62,575 nucleotides of DNA from DSNY01 sp964539745 (GTDB lineage: Bacteria; Pseudomonadota; Gammaproteobacteria; Burkholderiales; Burkholderiaceae_F). Shown here piece after piece: positions 25,626 through 34,510 of the stretch (positions are counted from its first letter, which is position 1; every line of letters begins with the position of its first letter). Below the pieces are notes generated by a model, which saw nothing but the letters and a program-made list of their open reading frames with translations, did not search any database and was not told the origin of the DNA. The translations under genes and the position numbers were made by a program. The stretch lies in NCBI GenBank assembly GCA_964539745.1, contig CAZIJU010000010.1, positions 1 through 62,575 on the forward strand. The letters run 5' to 3'.

Positions 25626-26395
25626 CGTCCGATACGCATTGGATCGTTCCGGACTGGCCCGCGCCGCAGGGCGTGCGCGCGCTGATCACGACGCGCGCCG
25701 GGGGTGTGTCGCGCGGGCCGTGGGGCGTTCCGCCCGATGGCGCGGGCGGGATGAACCTGGGTTACGGCAGCGGCGACGACCCGGCGGCAGTCGCGGTCAA
25801 CCGCGCGCGGCTGCGCGAACTGCTGCCCGAGGAGCCGCGCTGGTTGGCTCAGGCGCACGGCGCGCGCGTCGTCGACGCCGAATCGGTCGCAGCGCCGCCC
25901 GTGGCCGACGCATCGACTGCGCTCGCGCGAAACGTCGTCTGCGCCGTGCTGGTGGCCGATTGCTTGCCGGTCCTGCTGGCGGACGCACGCGGCCGCGCGG
26001 TGGCTGCTGCGCACGCGGGATGGCGCGGGCTGGCCGGCGGTGTACTTCAGGCGACGGCGGATGCGTTGCGATCGCGGCTGGACGATCCGACTGCCGAATT
26101 GATCGCCTACCTCGGACCGGCGATCGGCCCGGAGGCGTTCGAGGTCGGTGCAGACGTACTCGCCGCGATGCGCGACACGTTGCCGCACGCATCGTCGGCG
26201 TTTCGGCCGCTGGCGGGCGGCAAGTACCTAGCCGACCTGTTCGCGCTGGCGCGGCAGGCGCTGGCGCAGCGCGGCGTCGAAGCGGTGTACGGCGGCACCG
26301 AAAGCACGTACGCGCAACCGCAGCGCTTCTACAGTTTCCGCCGCGATCGCATCACAGGTCGTCATGCCGCGCTGATCTGGCGCGCGTCGAACTGA
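25622..26395 (+). CDS. pgeF: Peptidoglycan editing factor PgeF (YfiH/laccase-domain family)
   Basis: 257-aa DUF152 protein. The conserved metal-site residues are in QAHGARVV, VADCLPVLL and AHAGWRGLAGG, and the C-terminus has YSFRRDRITGRHAALIW. Family members were called multicopper polyphenol oxidases; the E. coli member is reported to prevent misincorporation in peptidoglycan precursors. The start ATG overlaps the rluD stop, so the two are coupled. Confidence 0.92.
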   Translation: MTSDTHWIVPDWPAPQGVRALITTRAGGVSRGPWGVPPDGAGGMNLGYGSGDDPAAVAVNRARLRELLPEEPRWLAQAHGARVVDAESVAAPPVADASTALARNVVCAVLVADCLPVLLADARGRAVAAAHAGWRGLAGGVLQATADALRSRLDDPTAELIAYLGPAIGPEAFEVGADVLAAMRDTLPHASSAFRPLAGGKYLADLFALARQALAQRGVEAVYGGTESTYAQPQRFYSFRRDRITGRHAALIWRASN

Positions 26396-26424
26396 AGGGC
26401 GTAACGGTGCGGCGCGATGCCGGT

Positions 26425-26454
26425 TTGACACGCTTTGTCCGTGGTGGCGACAAT
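26425..26454 (+). promoter_or_regulatory. Sigma-70-type promoter upstream of phaC
   Basis: TTGACA (26425-26430) is a perfect -35, followed after 18 bp by GACAAT (26449-26454, four of six -10 matches). The predicted start point lies about 60 nt before the phaC ATG at 26520. It sits between pgeF and phaC and would drive phaC-phaA-phaB. Confidence 0.55.
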
Positions 26455-26519
26455 GGCTCGGGCAGCGTCTATGCTGTACTGGAAACGGATCGCTCGCGCG
26501 AACGGACGAGGAGAACGGA

Positions 26520-28328
26520 ATGGCCACCCGCAGCGGTGCCGGCAAGCGCGCCGGCAGGACGACCCGATCCCGTGCGGCGCCGCGGGCAGCGGCAGCCGTA
26601 TCGCAGTCGCCGGCGGCTCCGCACGGCGATGCCGCTGCAGGGCAACGAACGTCGGAACCTCAACCGGGGAATCCATGGGCCGGTTGGTGGAATGCCATTT
26701 CGTCGATGCCGCGCGCTGCGACCGAGGTGCCGACGATCGGACTGTCGCCCGAGCGTCTGCTCGAACTGCAGCAGGACTACGCGCAGCGGCTGACGCACCT
26801 TTGGACCGATTTCTTTGAGCATCCGGAGAAGGCCAGCGAACCGATCAAGGACAGTCGCTTCTCGGATCCCGCATGGCAGCAGAATCCGCTCGCATCGTTT
26901 TATGCGCGGGCGTATCTGTTGAACGCCGAGTTCCTGAATCGGCTGGCGGAAAGTGTGGAGGCGGACAAGAAGACGAAGAAGCGCATCCGGTTCGCGGTGT
27001 CGCAGTTCGTCGATGCGGCGTCGCCCTCGAATTTCCTGGCGCTCAATCCGGAAGCGCAGAAGCGGCTGATCGAGACTGGCGGCGAGAGCCTGACGCAGGG
27101 CATCAAGAACCTGCTCGGCGACCTGCGCAAGGGCAAGATCACGCAGACCGACGAAAGCGCGTTCGAGATCGGCAGGAACGTCGCGACGACCGAAGGGGCG
27201 GTCGTCTACCAGAACGAGCTGATGCAGTTGATCCAGTACAAGCCGCTGACCGCCAAGGTCTACGCGCGGCCGTACGTGATGATCCCGCCGTGCATCAACA
27301 AGTACTACATCCTCGACCTGCAGCCGGACAACTCGTTCATCCGTTACACGGTCGAGCAGGGGCATACGGTGTTCGTCGTGTCGTGGAAAAACCCGCACGC
27401 GCCGGAACGCTTCATGACCTGGGACGACTATCTCGAGAAAGGGCCGATCGCGGCGATTCACGTCGCGCAGGAGATCACCGGTTCCACTCAGGTCAACGCG
27501 CTCGGCTTCTGCGTCGGCGGAACGATCCTCGCGTGCGCGCTGGCCGTGATGTACGCGCGCGGCGAGGATCCGGTCGCGAGCCTGACGATGCTCACCGCAC
27601 TGCTGGACTTCGAGGACGCCGGCGTGCTCGACATCTTCATCGACGAGGCGCACGTGCGCCTGCGCGAACAGCAGATGGGCAAGGGCGGAGTCATGCCGGG
27701 GCGCGATCTCGCGATCACGTTCAACAGCCTGCGCGCCAACGACCTGGTCTGGAACTACGTGGTCAACAACTACCTCGAGGGCAAGCAGCCGCCGGCGTTC
27801 GATCTGCTGTACTGGAACGGGGACAGCACGAACCTGCCGGGGCCGATGTACACGTGGTACCTGCGCAATACCTACCTCGAAAACAACCTGCGCGTGCCGA
27901 ACAAGGTCAAGTGCTGCGGCGTGCCGATCGATCTGAACCGCATTCGCGCGCCTGCCTACGTGTTCGCGGCGCGCGAGGATCACATCGTTCCGTGGAAGGC
28001 TGCGTATGCGTCAGCGCGGCTGCTGCCCGGCGACAAGCCGGGCAGCGTGAAGTTCGTGCTGGGTGCGAGCGGACATATCGCGGGAACGATCAACCCGCCA
28101 TCCAAGAACAAGCGCAGCTACTGGACCGGCAAGCCGGGACCTTTGCCCGCGGATTCGGAAGCGTGGCTGCACGGCGCGACCGAACATCCCGGAAGCTGGT
28201 GGACCGACTGGTCGAAATGGTTGGCGCCACTGGGTGGCGCGCAGAAACCCGCGCCGAAGACCTACGGCAATGCGAAGTACAAGGTCATCGAGCCGGCGCC
28301 GGGAAGTTACGTCAAAGAGAAAGCCTAG
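26520..28328 (+). CDS. phaC: Class I polyhydroxyalkanoate synthase
   Basis: 602-aa polymerase joining (R)-3-hydroxyacyl-CoA into polyester at the granule surface. The lipase-like box is GFCVGGT with the catalytic Cys near residue 329. The catalytic Asp lies in AREDHIVPW and the His in GASGHIAGTINPP. Single-subunit length and the N-terminal LSPERLLELQQDYAQ region indicate class I. A basic Ala/Arg-rich lead of about 40 residues precedes the conserved part. First gene of the pha operon. Confidence 0.97.
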   Translation: MATRSGAGKRAGRTTRSRAAPRAAAAVSQSPAAPHGDAAAGQRTSEPQPGNPWAGWWNAISSMPRAATEVPTIGLSPERLLELQQDYAQRLTHLWTDFFEHPEKASEPIKDSRFSDPAWQQNPLASFYARAYLLNAEFLNRLAESVEADKKTKKRIRFAVSQFVDAASPSNFLALNPEAQKRLIETGGESLTQGIKNLLGDLRKGKITQTDESAFEIGRNVATTEGAVVYQNELMQLIQYKPLTAKVYARPYVMIPPCINKYYILDLQPDNSFIRYTVEQGHTVFVVSWKNPHAPERFMTWDDYLEKGPIAAIHVAQEITGSTQVNALGFCVGGTILACALAVMYARGEDPVASLTMLTALLDFEDAGVLDIFIDEAHVRLREQQMGKGGVMPGRDLAITFNSLRANDLVWNYVVNNYLEGKQPPAFDLLYWNGDSTNLPGPMYTWYLRNTYLENNLRVPNKVKCCGVPIDLNRIRAPAYVFAAREDHIVPWKAAYASARLLPGDKPGSVKFVLGASGHIAGTINPPSKNKRSYWTGKPGPLPADSEAWLHGATEHPGSWWTDWSKWLAPLGGAQKPAPKTYGNAKYKVIEPAPGSYVKEKA

Positions 28329-28338
28329 GAGTCGACAA

Positions 28339-29517
28339 ATGACACACGCAGTGATCGTGGCAGCCGCGCGGACGGCCATCGGAAAGTTTGGCGGCACGTT
28401 GGCAAAGACACCGGCGCCCGAGTTGGGTGCGACCGTGATCGGCGAGTTGCTCAAACGCGCGCGGCTCGATCCTGGGCAGATCGACGAGGTGATCCTCGGC
28501 CAGGTGCTGACCGCCGGGTCGGGACAGAACCCCGCGCGGCAGGCGGCGATCAAGGCCGGACTGCCGGTCGCTGTGCCCGCGATGACGATCAACAAGGTAT
28601 GCGGCTCCGGATTGAAGGCGGTCATGCTCGCGGCGCAGGCGATCGCCGACGGCGACGCCGAGATCGTGATCGCGGGAGGCCAGGAGAACATGAGCCTTGC
28701 GCCGCACGTATTGCCGGGCTCGCGCGACGGCTTCCGCATGGGCGACGTCAAGATGATCGATTCGATGATCGTCGACGGGCTGTGGGACGTGTACAACAAG
28801 TACCACATGGGCATCACGGCGGAGAACGTTGCGAAGCAGTACGGCGTCGATCGCGCGCAGCAGGATGCCTTCGCGCTCGAGTCGCAACGCAAGGCCGCTG
28901 CCGCGCAGGACGCGGGCAAGTTCAAGGAAGAGATCGTCCCGGTGCTGATCCAACAGAGGAAGGGCGATCCGATCCGTTTCGACACCGACGAGTTCGTCAA
29001 CCGCAAGACGAACGCCGAGGCGCTCGCCGGATTGAAACCCGCATTCGACAAGGAAGGCACGGTCACCGCGGGCAACGCTTCCGGCATCAACGACGGGGCA
29101 GCGGCTGTCGTCGTAATGTCCGAGGCGAAGGCCAAGGCGCTGGGGCTGCAGCCGCTTGCGCGCATCGCGGCGTTCGCATCGTCCGGCGTCGACCCGAAGA
29201 TCATGGGCATGGGACCGGTGCCGGCGTCGCGCCGCACGCTCGAGAAGGCGGGCTGGAAGGCGGCGGACCTCGACCTGATGGAGATCAACGAAGCGTTCGC
29301 AGCGCAGGCCTGCGCGGTGAACAAGGAGATGGGCTGGGACACGTCGAAGATTAACGTCAACGGCGGCGCGATCGCGCTCGGCCATCCGATCGGCGCATCG
29401 GGCTGCCGCATCCTCGTAACGCTGCTGCACGAGATGAAGCGGCGCGGCGCGAAAAGAGGGCTCGCTTCGTTGTGCATCGGCGGGGGCATGGGGGTCGCGC
29501 TCGCAGTGGAGCGCTGA
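28339..29517 (+). CDS. phaA: Acetyl-CoA C-acetyltransferase (PHB pathway thiolase)
   Basis: 392-aa thiolase making acetoacetyl-CoA. The acyl-accepting Cys is in NKVCGSGLKAV (near residue 88), the catalytic His in LGHPIGASGCR, and the second Cys in CIGGGMG near the C-terminus. It lies 10 bp after phaC, in the canonical phaCAB order. A second thiolase (34511-35695) has different active-site surroundings. Confidence 0.96.
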   Translation: MTHAVIVAAARTAIGKFGGTLAKTPAPELGATVIGELLKRARLDPGQIDEVILGQVLTAGSGQNPARQAAIKAGLPVAVPAMTINKVCGSGLKAVMLAAQAIADGDAEIVIAGGQENMSLAPHVLPGSRDGFRMGDVKMIDSMIVDGLWDVYNKYHMGITAENVAKQYGVDRAQQDAFALESQRKAAAAQDAGKFKEEIVPVLIQQRKGDPIRFDTDEFVNRKTNAEALAGLKPAFDKEGTVTAGNASGINDGAAAVVVMSEAKAKALGLQPLARIAAFASSGVDPKIMGMGPVPASRRTLEKAGWKAADLDLMEINEAFAAQACAVNKEMGWDTSKINVNGGAIALGHPIGASGCRILVTLLHEMKRRGAKRGLASLCIGGGMGVALAVER

Positions 29518-29632
29518 CTGTTTCTCGCCGACGGTCGGCTGCGGGGGCAGCGGCGAGCCAAGGCAGATCGGCTATCGACAGACCGCGGACGCGTTCGCCG
29601 AACGCAGTCCATCACTCGACAAGGAGAACGCA

Positions 29633-30367
29633 ATGACCAAGCTCGCATACGTCACCGGCGGCATGGGCGGAATCGGGACCGCCATTTGCCGCAAGTTCCA
29701 CGATATGGGCTACAAGGTGATCGCCGGCTGCGGCCCGACGCGCGACTACAACAAGTGGCTCGCCGAGCAGAAGGCCGCCGGCTACACGTTCTACGTGTCG
29801 GTCGGCAATGTGGCGGACTGGGAATCGACGAAGGCGGCTTTCGAAAAGGTCAAGGCCGAGCACGGCAACCCGGACATCCTCGTCAACAACGCCGGCATCA
29901 CGCGCGACGGTGTTTTCCGCAGGATGCCGCTCGAGGACTGGCGCGCGGTCATCGACACGAACCTCAACAGCGTCTTCAACGTCACGAAACAGGTGATCGA
30001 CGGCATGCTCGAAAAGGGCTGGGGTCGCATCATCAACATCAGTTCCGTCAACGGCGAAAAAGGCCAGTTCGGCCAGACCAACTACTCGGCTGCCAAGGCC
30101 GGCATGCACGGGTTCACGATGGCGCTGGCGCAGGAGGTGGCGTCGAAGGGCGTCACCGTCAACACGGTGTCGCCCGGGTACATCGCGACGGACATGGTGC
30201 TGGCCGTGCGCGAGGACGTGCGCGAGAAGATCATTCAACAGATCCCGGTGAAACGACTCGGCAAGGCCGAGGAGATCGCCTCTCTCGTCGGCTGGCTGAC
30301 GACCGATGACGCCGCTTTCGCCACCGGCGCCGACTTCCCCGTCAACGGTGGCCTGCACATGGGGTGA
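29633..30367 (+). CDS. phaB: Acetoacetyl-CoA reductase (NADPH)
   Basis: 244-aa short-chain dehydrogenase reducing acetoacetyl-CoA to (R)-3-hydroxybutyryl-CoA. Cofactor motif VTGGMGGIGTAIC; NNAGITRDG; catalytic Ser in INISSVNGEKGQ and YSAAKAG (Tyr/Lys). The GCGPTRDYNKW segment is typical of PhaB. GGAGAACGC precedes the ATG. The stop codon abuts the first unit of the tandem repeat. Confidence 0.96.
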   Translation: MTKLAYVTGGMGGIGTAICRKFHDMGYKVIAGCGPTRDYNKWLAEQKAAGYTFYVSVGNVADWESTKAAFEKVKAEHGNPDILVNNAGITRDGVFRRMPLEDWRAVIDTNLNSVFNVTKQVIDGMLEKGWGRIINISSVNGEKGQFGQTNYSAAKAGMHGFTMALAQEVASKGVTVNTVSPGYIATDMVLAVREDVREKIIQQIPVKRLGKAEEIASLVGWLTTDDAAFATGADFPVNGGLHMG

Positions 30368-30682
30368 GCGCGGGGTTTCGGCGGACACACCTGCGTGTGT
30401 TCGCCGCCGCGCGAACGGGCGCCGCATGCAAAGCGGCGCCCTGGACCGAGCGAACGGCACTTGCGTCGCGCAGCGATGCCGGGTGAGCGAGGAGCGCGGG
30501 GTTTCGGCGGACACACCTGCGTGTGTTCGCCGCCGCGCGAACGGGCGCCGCATGCAAAGCGGCGCCCTGGACCGAGCGAACGGCACTTGCGTCGCGCAGC
30601 GATGCCGGGTGAGCGAGGAGCGCGGGGTTTCGGCGGACACACCTGCGTGGGTCCGCCGCCGCGCGCATGCAAAGCGGCGGAC
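30367..30682 (+). repeat. 126-bp tandem repeat array with hairpins, 2.5 copies
   Basis: Copies 1 (30367-30492) and 2 (30493-30618) appear identical over 126 bp. Copy 3 starts at 30619, matches for about 30 bp, then carries substitutions and a 10-bp deletion. Each full unit contains hairpin A (30380-30405, 11-bp stem with one G-T pair, CTGC loop) and hairpin B (GGGCGCCGC / GCGGCGCCC, 30417-30441, perfect 9-bp stem). In copy 3 a different perfect 9-bp stem forms (GTCCGCCGC 30651-30659 with GCGGCGGAC 30674-30682). It starts at the phaB stop codon. The 126-bp period keeps long open frames in several frames; I do not think they are genes. Confidence 0.9.
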
Positions 30683-30907
30683 CGCGTGAGGCAGCGACGG
30701 AGCGCCGTGGGCCGGCGCTGCTCATGCGCCGCATCAGCGACATGTGGCGCGTTGCGCCGCGCAAGGCACGCCGGCGCAGGCGGACATTGGGCTAGAATGC
30801 GCACATCCTCAAGCATTTAGGGCGTTGCGTCGAGAGCGCGAAGCGCCCCAGCCGTCGTGCGAAGCAGCATCGCGCGCGACGCAGCATCTCAAGTGGAAAG
30901 ACGCAAC
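30683..30907. other. Spacer between repeat array and phaR
   Basis: No gene is visible. TAGAAT at 30793-30798 is a good -10 hexamer about 110 nt upstream of the phaR ATG, but no matching -35 is seen. The GC-rich part at 30690-30780 continues the style of the repeat array without clear periodicity. Confidence 0.45.
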
Positions 30908-31450
30908 ATGGCCGCCGGACTCCGCCTGATCAAGAAGTATCCGAACCGCCGTCTTTACGACACCCAGACGAGCACGTACATCACGCTCGCCGACGTCAAG
31001 CAACTCGTGCTCGAGCACGAAAACTTCCAGGTGGTCGACGCCAAGAGCGGGGAAGACCTGACGCGCCAGATCCTGCTGCAGATCATCCTCGAGGAGGAAT
31101 CGGGCGGGGTGCCGATGTTTTCGGCGCAGATGCTCGCGCAGATCATCCGTTTCTACGGTAACGCGATGCAGGGGATCATGGGCTCGTACCTGGAGAAAAA
31201 CATCCAGGCCTTCATCGACATCCAGGCCAAGCTGCAGGAGCAGAGCAAGGCGTTTTACGAGACGAACAAGATCGGCCCGGAAATGTGGGCCCAGTTCGTC
31301 AACATGCAGGCGCCGATGATCCAGTCGATGATGACCAATTACATCGAGCAGTCGAAGAACCTGTTCGTGCAGATGCAGGAAAACATGCAGAACCAGGCGC
31401 GTTCGATGTTCACGGGCTTCCCGTTCCAGCAGCCGACCGAGAAGAAGTGA
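30908..31450 (+). CDS. phaR: PHB granule-associated repressor PhaR
   Basis: 180-aa regulator. The N-terminal DNA-binding domain (LIKKYPNRRLYDTQTSTYITLADV) is the PhaR signature, followed by the PHB accumulation regulatory domain (SGEDLTRQILLQIILEEES). The C-terminal half is amphipathic and Met/Gln-rich, typical of granule binding. PhaR represses phasin and its own gene until polymer forms (family knowledge). ATG 30908 is preceded by GGAAAG; an upstream start at 30857 is possible but has no support. Separated from phaB by the repeat array. Confidence 0.94.
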   Translation: MAAGLRLIKKYPNRRLYDTQTSTYITLADVKQLVLEHENFQVVDAKSGEDLTRQILLQIILEEESGGVPMFSAQMLAQIIRFYGNAMQGIMGSYLEKNIQAFIDIQAKLQEQSKAFYETNKIGPEMWAQFVNMQAPMIQSMMTNYIEQSKNLFVQMQENMQNQARSMFTGFPFQQPTEKK

Positions 31451-31578
31451 CGGCCGCCTGCGCGGCGCGTGGCTGCGGTCGCGCCGTGCGCGGCGGTGAT
31501 GCGTTCGCAGACGCGTTGCGCCGCCAACGCGGCCACCGGCCTGAGTGAAGCGGGCGGCGGCATTCGTCCTTGCGTTCG

Positions 31579-32940
31579 ATGACGACCCTTGCCAAGGCAC
31601 GGCCATACTACCGTCCGGCGAAAGCGCCGACCGTCGGCATCGTCTCGCTCGGCTGCCCGAAGGCGCTGGTCGACTCCGAACGCATCGTCACGCAGCTGCG
31701 CGCCGAGGGTTACGCGCTGTCCGGCAGTTACGACGGGGCGGATCTCGTCATCGTCAACACCTGCGGCTTCATCGATGCCGCCGTGCAGGAATCGCTCGAC
31801 GCGATCGGCGAAGCGCTCGCCGAAAACGGCAAGGTCATCGTCACCGGCTGCCTGGGCGCGAAGGCGGACAACGGCGAGAACCTGGTCGCGAAGGTGCACC
31901 CCAAGGTGCTCGCGGTCACCGGGCCGCACGCGGCCGACGAGGTGATGCGGCACGTGCACGCGCAGCTTCCGAAGCCGCACGACCCATTCACCGATCTGAT
32001 GCCGCCGGCCGGCGTCAAGCTGACGCCACGCCACTACGCGTATCTGAAGATCTCCGAAGGCTGTAACCACCGCTGCACGTTTTGCATCATCCCGTCGCTG
32101 CGCGGCGATCTCGTTTCGCGGCCGATCGGCGAAGTGATGCGCGAGGCGGAGAACCTCGTCAAGCAGGGCGTTCGCGAGCTGCTGGTGATTTCTCAGGATA
32201 CGAGCGCGTACGGTGTGGACGTGAAGTACAAGCTCGACTTCGTCGGCGGCCGCGCGGTGAAGACGAAGATGACCGAACTCGCGCGCGAACTGGGCCGGCT
32301 CGGCGTCTGGGTCCGGCTGCACTACGTCTATCCGTACCCGCACGTCGACGAGATCGTCCCGCTGATGGCCGAAGGCAAGGTGCTGCCTTATCTGGACGTT
32401 CCGTTCCAGCACGCGCACCCGCGCATCCTCAAGCTGATGAAGCGGCCGGCCTCCGGTGAAAAGAACATCGAGCGGATCCGCGCCTGGCGCGCGATCTGCC
32501 CGGAGCTCACGATCCGCTCGACCTTCATCGCTGGCTTCCCCGGCGAGACCGAGGATGAGTTCGAGTACCTGCTGGACTTCCTGCGCGAAGCGCAACTGGA
32601 CCGGGTCGGCTGCTTCGCATACTCGCCGGTCGAAGGCGCCGCGGCGAACGCGTTGCCCGGCGCGCTGCCCGACGAGGTCCGCGAGGAGCGTCGCGCGCGC
32701 TTGATGGCCGTGCAGCAGCAGATCTCGCGCGCGCGGCTGGCGCGCAAAGTCGGCACGACCCAGCGCGTGCTGATCGACGAGGTCGGTCCGACGATCGCGG
32801 TCGGCCGCTCGAGCGCGGATGCGCCCGAGATCGACGGCCTCGTCTACGTGAAGACGCGCCGCAAGCTCGCCGTCGGCGAATTCGTCGACGTGCGCATCAC
32901 TTCTGCCGAAGAACACGACCTGCACGGGGTGCCCGCATGA
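31579..32940 (+). CDS. rimO: Ribosomal protein S12 methylthiotransferase RimO
   Basis: 453-aa radical SAM enzyme adding a methylthio group to an Asp of ribosomal protein S12. The N-terminal UPF0004 domain carries three Cys (SLGCPKALVDSE, NTCGFID, TGCLG) for the auxiliary cluster. The radical SAM motif CNHRCTFCIIP is near residue 160, and a TRAM domain ends the protein. rimO next to phaR is a recurring betaproteobacterial arrangement. The stop overlaps the next ATG by 4 bp. Confidence 0.95.
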   Translation: MTTLAKARPYYRPAKAPTVGIVSLGCPKALVDSERIVTQLRAEGYALSGSYDGADLVIVNTCGFIDAAVQESLDAIGEALAENGKVIVTGCLGAKADNGENLVAKVHPKVLAVTGPHAADEVMRHVHAQLPKPHDPFTDLMPPAGVKLTPRHYAYLKISEGCNHRCTFCIIPSLRGDLVSRPIGEVMREAENLVKQGVRELLVISQDTSAYGVDVKYKLDFVGGRAVKTKMTELARELGRLGVWVRLHYVYPYPHVDEIVPLMAEGKVLPYLDVPFQHAHPRILKLMKRPASGEKNIERIRAWRAICPELTIRSTFIAGFPGETEDEFEYLLDFLREAQLDRVGCFAYSPVEGAAANALPGALPDEVREERRARLMAVQQQISRARLARKVGTTQRVLIDEVGPTIAVGRSSADAPEIDGLVYVKTRRKLAVGEFVDVRITSAEEHDLHGVPA

Positions 32941-33566
32941 AATACCGGCTGCTCGGCGGGCGCGGATCGGGCTCGGCCAGCGTCGAGTTCGCGCTCGCCG
33001 CGCTCGGCGTCGAGCACGAAGTGATCGAGGCCGCGCCGTGGGACGAGCACGCCCCCGGGCTCGCCGAGTTGCACGCGGTCAATCCGCTCGCGCAGGTTCC
33101 CACGCTCATCACGCCCGCCGGCGAGGTGCTGACCGAAAGCGTGGCGATCCTGTGGACGCTGATGGAGCGGCACCCGAGCGACTGGGTGCCTGCGCCTTCG
33201 ACGACCGAGCGCGCCGCCTGTCTGCGCTGGATGGTGTTCGTCGCCGCCAACGTCTATGCGGCGGGCAGCATCGTCGACGTGCCGTCGCGCTGGCTCGCCG
33301 ACGTAGGCGCGCGCGAAGCGCTGCAGACCGGCGCCCGCGCGCGCATCGCGCAGTACTGGGCGATCGTCGCCGGCGCCTGGCGCGGCACGCCGTTTCTGCT
33401 CGGCGAGCGGCCGCGCATCGCCGACGTTTACATCGCCAACATCTCGCGCTGGTGGGGTGCGCGCAAGTTTCTCGAAGACAACCGCGCCGACTTTCACGCG
33501 CTGCTGCGCCGGATCGAGTCGCTGCCCGAGGTCGCGCCGGTCTGGCAGCGCCACGGTTTCGAGTAG
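32937..33566 (+). CDS. Glutathione S-transferase family protein
   Basis: 209 aa with a thioredoxin-fold N-terminal domain (MKYRLLGGRGSGSASVEFAL, then NPLAQVPTLITPAGEVLTESVAIL with the cis-Pro and ES motif for glutathione) and an all-helical C-terminal domain (PRIADVYIANISRW). The Ser-rich segment near residues 12-15 is where a catalytic Ser would sit. The substrate is unknown. Translationally coupled to rimO (ATGA overlap). Confidence 0.85.
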   Translation: MKYRLLGGRGSGSASVEFALAALGVEHEVIEAAPWDEHAPGLAELHAVNPLAQVPTLITPAGEVLTESVAILWTLMERHPSDWVPAPSTTERAACLRWMVFVAANVYAAGSIVDVPSRWLADVGAREALQTGARARIAQYWAIVAGAWRGTPFLLGERPRIADVYIANISRWWGARKFLEDNRADFHALLRRIESLPEVAPVWQRHGFE

Positions 33567-33569
33567 CGC

Positions 33570-34391
33570 TCAGCGGCGCGAACCGAGCACCGCGCCGCCG
33601 ACGATCAACGCGGCGGCGACCGCGATCGTCCAACTGAACCGGCCGAGCCCGGTCGCGATCAGCAGCAGGGTCGACGCGAGCGGCGTCAGGAACGACAGCG
33701 CGCCGATCGCGCGTGCATCGCCGCGCTTCAGCGCCGCATCCCATAGAAAAAACGCGGCACCCATCGGTCCGAGCGCCAGCAGTCCGATCAGCAGCCACTC
33801 GCGCGCCGAAGGAACGTAGCGCGACTCGAGCGTCGCATGCGCGCCGAGTGCGAGCAGCCCCGACACGACGCAGAACAGCCCGACCGCCGCGGTCGGAAAC
33901 GGGGCAACGCGCCGCGTCAGCAGCGAATACGTCGACCAGACGAGCGCCGAGCCGAGCGCAAGCAGATAGCCGTCCCAGTGCGCGATCGAAAGCGTCCAGC
34001 GCCCGCCGGTGATCACGAGCGCCGCGCCGGCAAAGCCGAGCATCGCTGCGATCACGTGCCGCGCACCCAGGCGCACCCCGCGCAACAGCAGCGGCGCGAG
34101 CAGCACGATCAACAGGGGCCACAGGTAATTGACCAGGTTCGCCTCGACCGCGGGCGCGCGGCGCAGCGCCAGGAACAGCAGCAGGTGAAAGCCGAACAGA
34201 CCGTAGACGCCGAGCGCGAGGGTGGCAGGCGGCACGCGCCAGCGACGCCAGGTCGGCGCAGCGATCAGGCCGGCGCCGGTCAGCGACAAGCCCAGCAGCA
34301 GGAAGGGCGGTACCGATCGCAGCCCGACCGCGAGCGCGGCGAGCAGGCTCCACAAGACGATGGCGCCCAGGGCAAGGAGGGTCGCAGGCAC
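33570..34391 (-). CDS. EamA/DMT-superfamily transporter
   Basis: About ten hydrophobic helices in two EamA repeats, e.g. ATLLALGAIVLWSLLAAL, LVNYLWPLLIVLLAPLLL, SALVWSTYSLLTRR and IGALSFLTPLASTLLLI. This is a drug/metabolite exporter-like membrane protein with unknown substrate. I chose GTG 34391 (273 aa), just before the first helix. A reading frame extends to 34535, but that part is Arg-rich and would overlap the bktB leader. Three bp from the convergent GST gene. Confidence 0.85.
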   Translation of the reverse strand: MPATLLALGAIVLWSLLAALAVGLRSVPPFLLLGLSLTGAGLIAAPTWRRWRVPPATLALGVYGLFGFHLLLFLALRRAPAVEANLVNYLWPLLIVLLAPLLLRGVRLGARHVIAAMLGFAGAALVITGGRWTLSIAHWDGYLLALGSALVWSTYSLLTRRVAPFPTAAVGLFCVVSGLLALGAHATLESRYVPSAREWLLIGLLALGPMGAAFFLWDAALKRGDARAIGALSFLTPLASTLLLIATGLGRFSWTIAVAAALIVGGAVLGSRR

Positions 34392-34510
34392 GAGGCGCGC
34401 GAGTTTACCGACCGGATCGAAGTCCCGCCGCGTCGCCGGTGCTAATCTGCCGCGTCGGAGCCGCCGGCCTTGCGCCGCGCGGCGAACGCAGTGCATCGAG
34501 CGGAGGACAT

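Noticed and set aside
30367..30682. CRISPR array
   Set aside because: The repeats are contiguous 126-bp units with no unique spacers, and no cas gene is nearby.
30235..30820. Open frames encoding 42-residue repeat peptides across the tandem array on both strands
   Set aside because: A 126-bp period divisible by three keeps several frames open; no start signals or protein family support any of them.
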